64,000 bases of DNA from CAVWDU01 sp963840725 (lineage in GTDB: Bacteria; Pseudomonadota; Gammaproteobacteria; Pseudomonadales; Halieaceae): positions 930,001 to 994,000 of the forward strand of contig CAWIZY010000016.1 of assembly GCA_963840725.1 (NCBI GenBank), in the 5' to 3' direction. The translations under genes were made by a program, and so were the position numbers. The notes beneath the pieces were generated by a model that saw only the letters and a list, made by a program, of their open reading frames with translations, ran no database searches and was not told the origin of the DNA. Positions 58,120 through 64,000 of the stretch are shown in pieces; within the stretch, counting starts at the first letter, position 1, and every line of letters starts with the position of its first letter.

Positions 58120-60903
58120 ATGAATATAGCCACAAGGCTGGTTCTGCTGGTCACGCTCTGCTCGATCACTATACTCACCGTCGCGCTGCTACTGGACTAC
58201 CGGGTATCCCGGGCGGTGATTCTGGAAAGGCTCGAGGAGCAATCCCAGGAAACCGTCAAGGCGGCAGTCAGCGATCTTGAAAACCTTCTGGACAGCCTGC
58301 GCAGCTCAGTATTGCTGCTGGGCCGTGTGCTCTCCGCGCACGATTACAGTCAGGAAGAACTGCGACAACTGACCCGCGATCTGGTGGAGCAAAACCCCGA
58401 CATTTACGGCGCTACTATTGCACTCAACCCCGAGATTGCACCCAACCCTGAGCTGGAAGAGCCGCCTATTGGTTTTGCACCCTACTTTTACCGGCGCGAC
58501 GGTAACTTGAGAGAAGTCGACCTCGCCCTGGGTGTAGCCAACTACAGTGGGGAGGACTGGTATCAGGACACGGTAGCCGCCGGCGAGCCGATATGGACCG
58601 AGCCCTACTTCGATAGCTACGGCGCCAGGATACTGATGACAACATTTACGGTGCCGGCTTATCGGACGACTACCGACGGTGAAAAAGTCCTCTACGCCGT
58701 GGCGACCGCCGACCTGGCTCTCGATGAGCTACAGGGCTACCTGCAGCGACTGCAATTGGGCGACCATGGACACAGTATGCTACTGAGCAGGTCCGGCACG
58801 ATTATCAGTGATCGCTATCCGCACAACGTTTTGAAACACCATAGCGAGCTGGGCAATAACCCGGAGATCGCCGCCACTTTCAACGCCCTGCTGGATAACG
58901 CCCTGGCGGGCAACCCCGGCTCGGCGGTCATTCCCTGTGACGACATGCCCGGCGACTGCACCTTGCAAATGGGCACGCTCAAATCTACCGGCTGGCCGGT
59001 CATGGTATTTCATGCCCAGGGCGACATGCTGGCGCCGCTGCACCGCTATCTGCTGCGGACATTGCTGATCGGCCTGGCCTGCGCCGCGGTCGGTGCACTG
59101 ATCCTGGCGCTGGTGAGCCGACGCCTGACCAACCCGCTGTCGGCACTGGCACAAGCCAGCGACAGAATCGCCCGCGGTGAACTGGATACGGCGCTACCCC
59201 CAACACAGGGCACCGATGAAGTGTCCCGTCTGGTGAGATCCTTTCAGGCCATGACCGGTGATCTCAAGACCTATATTACCGACCTGGAAACCGCGACCGC
59301 CAGCCGCGGCAGACTGGAGGGGGAGCTGGCGGCGGCCCGGGCCATCCAGATGTCCATGCTGCCAGGGCAAGGCAAGGCGCTGGAGCAAACAAATGAGTAC
59401 AGCCTTTGCGCGACGGTGCTACCGGCACGCTCTGTGGGCGGGGACCTCTATTCTTACAACCAACAGGCAAGCAAGCTGGTTCTGGCCGTCGGCGATGTAT
59501 CGGATAAGGGTGTTCCGGCTGCGCTATTTATGGCGAAAGCGATCAGCCACCTGCAACAGGCGTATCGCGAGGCTCATCCTGCAGACGCCGTCGCCAGGCT
59601 CAACAATCAATTAACCGAGGGCAACGACAACTGCATGTTTGTTACCCTGTTCCTTGGGGTGCTGGACCTGCAGACATTGCAACTGACGTTTTGCAGCGCC
59701 GGGCACCCGGCACCACAGCTGGTGCGCAACGGACGTTCGCTGGGTTTGGAGCAGGCTACCGGTCCCGCACTGGGCCTGGCGGAGGAACAGCTGTTCCCCT
59801 GCAACAGATTTCAAATGCAAGCCGGTGACAGGCTGGTGGTTTTTTCGGACGGGGTCGACGAGGCTTTCAATTCTGACGGGGAGATGTTTACCGAGAGCCG
59901 CCTGAGCCAGCAGCTGGACCTCAGCTGCGCTCTCTCAGCGGCTGCAGCAACCGAAACCGTTCTGTCGGCCATTGATACATTTTCGGCCGGGGCGCCCCAG
60001 TCGGACGATATCACGCTACTGCTGCTGGACATCCGCCCGGGAGAGAGGCCACTCCCTTGCCTTCGACAGCAACACTTTGCGGCCGATAAGGCGCCGGTCG
60101 CCGATGTCTTGCACTGGTTGGAAACCACACTGAGCAAACTGGCCATCGCAGGAGAATTGCGCCGCGAACTGGCACTGGTCAGTGAAGAAATCGTCAGCAA
60201 TATCGACAAATACGCCGGATTGCAGCCAGATGAAAAGATACAGGTAAGCGTCGAGATTCAGGACAACACACTGCAGCTGCAAATCAGTGATCCGGGACGA
60301 CCCTTCAACCCCTTGGAAGAAGCGTCACGCGCAACGATGGGTGAGGCGTCCAGTGCTGCCGAGATCGGTGGCCTTGGTGTACACTTGATCATCGAATACA
60401 GTGATGATCAACACTACGCGCGAAATGCCGGCTACAATCATCTGCGCATAAGCCGCGATCTTTCCGGGCGTTATGGAGAGCGCATAACGCTACCGCCAGC
60501 AAGCAATAACGCAAGGCCAACACCTATGGATTTAACGACAACGGTCACTACCGATCCGGCCCATTCGATGGCACGGGTGCACCTCGCAGGCGGTCTCAAT
60601 ACGGATACAGCACCGGCATTCGAGGACAGGCTGACCACGGTGCTGGCCGAGGGCCACGCCCTGACGGTCCTGGATATGCGGGACCTGGACTACATCAGCT
60701 CAGCGGGGCTGCGCGTAATATTCAAGGCATCCAAGCAGGCCCGGGCCGCCGATCAGCGTCTGGCCGCCGCCAACCGCAAGCCACATATCGACAAGGTATT
60801 CGAGATACTGAAGGCGTTACCGGATATGGCGGTCTTTGCTACTGACCAGGAGCTGGACGACTACCTGGCGTCGATGCAGAGCCAGGTGCGGGACCAGACC
60901 TGA
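58120..60903 (+). CDS. Cache-HAMP-PP2C (SpoIIE) phosphatase fused to HATPase and STAS domains
   Basis: A 927-aa protein. TM1 is at residues 5-26 (TRLVLLVTLCSITILTVALL). An extracytoplasmic dCache-like sensor (about 35-305) includes GEDWYQDTVAAGEPIWTEPY. TM2 is near 310-332 (LLIGLACAAVGALILALVSR), followed by a HAMP linker. The SpoIIE-type PP2C domain (about 425-640) has PARSVGGDLYSYNQ, LVLAVGDVSDKGVPAALFMA, RLVVFSDGVDEAFN and SDDITLLLLD. Then comes an RsbW/SpoIIAB-like HATPase (about 650-790; LALVSEEIVSNIDKYAG, LQISDPGRPFNP, GGLGVHLIIEY). A C-terminal STAS domain (about 803-920) has LTVLDMRDLDYISSAGLRVI, with Ser-Ser at the phosphorylation site. Phosphatase, anti-sigma-type kinase and antagonist are thus in one chain; which sigma factor or target it controls is not seen. 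Its 3' end overlaps the next gene, on the other strand, by 65 bp. Confidence 0.92.
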   Translation: MNIATRLVLLVTLCSITILTVALLLDYRVSRAVILERLEEQSQETVKAAVSDLENLLDSLRSSVLLLGRVLSAHDYSQEELRQLTRDLVEQNPDIYGATIALNPEIAPNPELEEPPIGFAPYFYRRDGNLREVDLALGVANYSGEDWYQDTVAAGEPIWTEPYFDSYGARILMTTFTVPAYRTTTDGEKVLYAVATADLALDELQGYLQRLQLGDHGHSMLLSRSGTIISDRYPHNVLKHHSELGNNPEIAATFNALLDNALAGNPGSAVIPCDDMPGDCTLQMGTLKSTGWPVMVFHAQGDMLAPLHRYLLRTLLIGLACAAVGALILALVSRRLTNPLSALAQASDRIARGELDTALPPTQGTDEVSRLVRSFQAMTGDLKTYITDLETATASRGRLEGELAAARAIQMSMLPGQGKALEQTNEYSLCATVLPARSVGGDLYSYNQQASKLVLAVGDVSDKGVPAALFMAKAISHLQQAYREAHPADAVARLNNQLTEGNDNCMFVTLFLGVLDLQTLQLTFCSAGHPAPQLVRNGRSLGLEQATGPALGLAEEQLFPCNRFQMQAGDRLVVFSDGVDEAFNSDGEMFTESRLSQQLDLSCALSAAAATETVLSAIDTFSAGAPQSDDITLLLLDIRPGERPLPCLRQQHFAADKAPVADVLHWLETTLSKLAIAGELRRELALVSEEIVSNIDKYAGLQPDEKIQVSVEIQDNTLQLQISDPGRPFNPLEEASRATMGEASSAAEIGGLGVHLIIEYSDDQHYARNAGYNHLRISRDLSGRYGERITLPPASNNARPTPMDLTTTVTTDPAHSMARVHLAGGLNTDTAPAFEDRLTTVLAEGHALTVLDMRDLDYISSAGLRVIFKASKQARAADQRLAAANRKPHIDKVFEILKALPDMAVFATDQELDDYLASMQSQVRDQT

Positions 60904-61594
60904 GAAAATTTACGATCCAGCGTGCCATCCGCTCCCGCTCCGGCATTTCTGCCAGCGATGCCATACCGGTTTCATAGGCTGGCTCACCAATCTGTTCACG
61001 GCGGAACTGCATAATCTCCCGTGAGTAAGCTGGCAGAAACTCCGGGTGCCCTTGAAAGCTGAGCATGGTATCGCCAATCTGGCAGACCGCATTCTCACAA
61101 AAATCGCTGCCCGCAATGACATGCGCACTCTCTGCTGCGGTCACCACCTGATCCTGGTGACTGACCAGAACATCAAAGGCTGGCTCTCCGCCGTCGTGCC
61201 ACGCGGGCAGGGTGCCGAAACGGTGCCTATGCAGACCAACGCCCCAACCCTTGGGGGATTTTTCGGTTTTCCCACCGAGCGCCTGGGCGATCAGCTGATG
61301 CCCGAAGCAGATGCCGACAGTTTTTTTGCCGACTTTATGCAGTTCGCGCACAAAGTCTATCAGGGGCGGTATCCAGGGTTTGTCGTCGTAGACGCTGGAT
61401 TTACTGCCGGTGATAAGATAGGCATCCACCTCATCAATATCCGCCGGGTACTCTCCCGATTCCACGTCGTAGATGCTGAACACCAGATCCGGGTCTTCAT
61501 CACCCAACAAGGCGATGAACATGTCAGGATACTCTCCGAACTCTCCTGCCCATTCGGGGCGCACCGTGTCCGTCTTCAAAATGCCCAGTTTCAT
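60839..61594 (-). CDS. Class I glutamine amidotransferase-like protein
   Basis: A 251-aa GATase1 domain. The nucleophile Cys is in KKTVGICFGHQLIAQALGGK (GICFGHQ) and the His/Glu pair in TMLSFQGHPEFLPAYSREIM (GHPE). VDAYLITGSKSSVYDDKPWI is the conserved GS(K)SSVYD block of stand-alone GMP-synthase-like amidotransferases. No synthetase domain is present. The C-terminal tail SGPAPGSASTPGSRPAPGQ is Pro/Gly-rich and is encoded by the 65 bp shared with the opposite-strand phosphatase gene, so the tail is probably an accident of overlap. Confidence 0.88.
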   Translation of the reverse strand: MKLGILKTDTVRPEWAGEFGEYPDMFIALLGDEDPDLVFSIYDVESGEYPADIDEVDAYLITGSKSSVYDDKPWIPPLIDFVRELHKVGKKTVGICFGHQLIAQALGGKTEKSPKGWGVGLHRHRFGTLPAWHDGGEPAFDVLVSHQDQVVTAAESAHVIAGSDFCENAVCQIGDTMLSFQGHPEFLPAYSREIMQFRREQIGEPAYETGMASLAEMPERERMARWIVNFLRSGPAPGSASTPGSRPAPGQ

Positions 61595-61810
61595 TGCTTA
61601 TCCTTCAATACTTACCCTTCAATCTGCCGGCCGCTTTTCGTCAGGCAGCTTAAATGCCTGGAGAAATCGCTGCAGTGAGTGCACCCGGGACGCCATGATA
61701 GGTAGGTGCCGGGGGACTTGTCCATAGCCGGGTCAAGATCGGGTCGCGACTGTTATCACACCGCGACATAAGCTATGGTACCGCTTTCATTTTGACTCAT
61801 CGGTGAACCC

Positions 61811-64000
61811 TTGCAACACCCTCTGTTGGTCCTGCTCACGGTTATGGGTTTCGCCACGTTGGTGATGCCCGCCGCCGCATTTACCGGATCGGAATCCTGC
61901 CAGGGCTGCCACGCCCAGGAGCATGCCAAATGGCGCGGCTCACACCACGATCTCGCCATGCAGTTGCCCACCGAGGAGACCGTGCTGGGAAACTTTGAAA
62001 ACCAGACCTTCATCCACAGCGGCATCACCACCACCTTCACCCGGGAGGGCGACAAGTTCTTTGTGCGCACTGACGGGGAAGACGGCGAGCTCACCACGTT
62101 CCCGGTGGAATACGTATTCGGTGTCTACCCATTGCAACAATACCTGCTGCCGCTCAGTCGCGGGCGCCTGCAGGCGCTGAGCATCGCCTGGGACGCCAGG
62201 CCAGTTTCCGAGGGTGGGCAGCGCTGGTACCACCTGTATCCGGACGAGTCCCTGGATTACCGTGACCCCCTGCACTGGACAGGCCCTTACCAGAACTGGA
62301 ACACCCGCTGCGCAGAGTGCCACAGCACCGATCTGCAAAAGAACTACAACGAGGCGGAGCGCTCTTTCAGTACGGAGTTTGCCGAGGTCAATGTGGGCTG
62401 TGAGGCCTGCCATGGTCCTGGTGAAACCCACATTGAACTGGCCCGCAAAGATGCCCTGGCAGGCAGCCAGGCAGGCGGATTCGCTACCGACCTCACACAG
62501 CGGGGCCACTGGATGCTGGGGGCGTCCGAGACCATTGCCCAGCGAGCAAAACCCCTTGAATCCAACCAACAAATAGACAGTTGCGCGCGCTGTCATGCCC
62601 GGCGAGCTACCCTGGGCGACTACCACTACGGCGCTGATTTCCTCGATACCCATCGCCTGTCACTGCCTCAATCGCCGCTCTACTATCACGACGGACAAAT
62701 ACTCGACGAGGTCTATGTCTACGGTTCGTTTGTGCAAAGCAAAATGCACCAGGCAGGCGTGGTCTGCAGCAATTGCCACGAGCCGCACAGCCTGCAATTG
62801 CGCGCTGAAGGCAATGGGGTTTGCGCTCAATGCCACCGCCCCGACACCTTTGATACCGAGGCACACCATCACCACCCCAAGGGCTCTAGCGGCGCCCAGT
62901 GCGCCAATTGCCATATGCCAGCGACCACCTACATGGGTGTGGACCCTCGCCGGGACCATAGTTTCCGAATACCGAGGCCTGATCTCAGCCTGGTGATGGG
63001 TACCCCCAATGCCTGCAACCAATGTCACAGCGAGGAGAAACCCGATTGGGCGCTGAATGCACTGCGACAGTGGGGCGTGCAGTTCCGCGATACCAGCACC
63101 CACCCGGCCAGAGCACTGCAGCGCGCTGACCAGGGTGACGGCCGCACCACGGTGCAGCTCGCTCAGTTAGCAGCCGACGAGACAAACCCGGTTATCTGGC
63201 GGGCCACGGCAATGGAAGCCCTGGGGCAGTTCGGCGGTCGCGACGCCCTGCAGACAGCCACGCAACTGCTCTACTCCGACGATCCCATGCTCCGCGTCAG
63301 CACCATACGGGCACTGGCTTTTTTGCCCCTGCACCAGCGGCTTCAGCTTCTCGCTCCGCTCTTTGACGATGAGGTCACCCTGGTGCGACTGGAAGTCGCC
63401 AGTTCCCTGGCGGGTGTGCCCCTGGACCAGGTATCCCCAGAGCAGGCCAAAGCGCTGGGCAAATTGTTCCGGGAGTATGTCGAGATTCAGCGGCAGCATG
63501 CAGACATGCCCAGCGCACAAATGCAGCTGGGTATCTTCTATGCCACCCGGGGAGATCAGCCGATGGCGGAAGCGGCCTACCGGGAAGCGCTGGCGATCAA
63601 TCCGCAGCTGATTGCCGCCAGACTGAATCTCGCCGACCTGCTAAGGGGCCAGGGCCGAGAGGACGAGGCCCGGGAGCAATTACAGACAGCGCTGTCAATC
63701 GCGCCAGACCAGGGTGCCATCCTGCATTCTCTGGGGCTGCTGGAAACCCGCGCGGGAAATCGGGAAGCGGCCCTGGAGTACCTGTCAAAAGCAGCCACCC
63801 TTGAGACCCAGGGCACTCGGCACCGCTTTGTCTACGCCATCGCCCTCCACGATCTGGGCCAGCCCGAAGCGGCCATAAAACAGCTGCAGTCGCTGCTGCG
63901 ACAAGCACCTGCTGACCAGCAGGTCATTCTCGCTCTGGCCAATTACAGCCTCGAGCTGGGTAAAACCGCCCAGGCCCGGCGATACGCCGAAACACTGCTG
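61811..64000 (+). CDS. Secreted multihaem c-type cytochrome with HEAT/TPR-like repeats, 3' end beyond window
   Basis: Open from a TTG at 61811 (MQHPLLVLLTVMGFATLVMP, then AAAFTG), or the ATG at 61844, to the window end: 730 residues seen. The TTG start gives the full signal peptide. Eight CxxCH haem-binding motifs occur: CQGCH, CAECH, CEACH, CARCH, CSNCH, CAQCH, CANCH and CNQCH, between residues 30 and 405. After them comes a HEAT-like helical segment (MEALGQFGGRDALQTATQLL) and then TPR motifs (MAEAAYREALAINPQLIAAR and LNLADLLRGQGREDEAREQL). It is a periplasmic electron-transfer protein. No reductase family was named with certainty; the arrangement resembles multihaem proteins annotated as cytochrome c554-like with TPR. 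Confidence 0.9.
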   Translation, partial: MQHPLLVLLTVMGFATLVMPAAAFTGSESCQGCHAQEHAKWRGSHHDLAMQLPTEETVLGNFENQTFIHSGITTTFTREGDKFFVRTDGEDGELTTFPVEYVFGVYPLQQYLLPLSRGRLQALSIAWDARPVSEGGQRWYHLYPDESLDYRDPLHWTGPYQNWNTRCAECHSTDLQKNYNEAERSFSTEFAEVNVGCEACHGPGETHIELARKDALAGSQAGGFATDLTQRGHWMLGASETIAQRAKPLESNQQIDSCARCHARRATLGDYHYGADFLDTHRLSLPQSPLYYHDGQILDEVYVYGSFVQSKMHQAGVVCSNCHEPHSLQLRAEGNGVCAQCHRPDTFDTEAHHHHPKGSSGAQCANCHMPATTYMGVDPRRDHSFRIPRPDLSLVMGTPNACNQCHSEEKPDWALNALRQWGVQFRDTSTHPARALQRADQGDGRTTVQLAQLAADETNPVIWRATAMEALGQFGGRDALQTATQLLYSDDPMLRVSTIRALAFLPLHQRLQLLAPLFDDEVTLVRLEVASSLAGVPLDQVSPEQAKALGKLFREYVEIQRQHADMPSAQMQLGIFYATRGDQPMAEAAYREALAINPQLIAARLNLADLLRGQGREDEAREQLQTALSIAPDQGAILHSLGLLETRAGNREAALEYLSKAATLETQGTRHRFVYAIALHDLGQPEAAIKQLQSLLRQAPADQQVILALANYSLELGKTAQARRYAETLL

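Overview
The window looks like a chromosomal stretch of a GC-rich, aerobic, probably marine Gammaproteobacterium (Halieaceae/Cellvibrionales-like). This is inferred from the gene types: type IV minor pilins with PilY1, an AlgZ/AlgR-like two-component pair, RdgC, PurT, MnmH, a SelD fused to an NDH-2-like flavoprotein, and a secreted multihaem c-type cytochrome. No rRNA, tRNA or CRISPR array was seen.

Layout. 1-2.8 kb: three secreted proteins on the minus strand (an HExxH protein cut by the window edge, a hypothetical, an S41-like protease). 2.8-15.4 kb: an accessory region with an IS6-like remnant, a YajD-type HNH nuclease, a DUF1295 membrane protein and a TIR-formylglycine-generating-enzyme (FGE) fusion that appears to start at ATT and ends in a piece of IS66 TnpB. 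It also holds an orphan 462-aa gene between 67-bp direct repeats, a sulfotransferase pseudogene with two nonsense codons, a truncated CotH gene, and a RAYT-like transposase with GGTGTCCTG-type repeats on both sides. A serine hydrolase, a TerB-like protein and an intact IS3-family element complete it. 15.4-20.1 kb: a four-gene alternate chaperone/usher fimbrial operon. 20.5-27.6 kb: a type IV pilus minor-pilin operon (fimT-pilV-pilW-pilX-pilY1-pilE plus a small secreted protein), with pilY1 split by a +1 frameshift.

27.9-39.8 kb: a lipoprotein hydrolase, a DUF2269-like membrane protein, an alpha/beta hydrolase, purT, a tandem pair of paralogous LssY_C-like lipoproteins, two short-chain dehydrogenases, a LysR regulator with a candidate operator, and a GNAT acetyltransferase. 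39.9-46.1 kb: a LytS/AlgZ-like kinase and LytTR regulator, followed by an RND permease and its adaptor. 46.2-50.1 kb: a gamma-glutamyltransferase, a cupin, and an ECF sigma/NrsF anti-sigma pair downstream of a spondin-domain protein. 50.1-53.2 kb: a degraded stretch with hydrolase fragments, an F420-reductase-like protein that carries a signal peptide, and a GNAT gene. 53.3-57.5 kb: the selD fusion, mnmH and rdgC. 57.7-64 kb: gloA, a single protein carrying all three partner-switch modules (Cache-HAMP-PP2C-HATPase-STAS), a glutamine amidotransferase, and an eight-haem cytochrome with HEAT/TPR-like repeats cut by the window end.

The most interesting items are the TIR-FGE fusion with its ATT start and IS66-derived tail, the RAYT and its repeat family around the orphan gene, the one-protein partner-switch phosphatase, the frameshifted pilY1, and a 32-bp repeat present at three distant sites. 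All functional calls come from reading motifs; no database search was possible.
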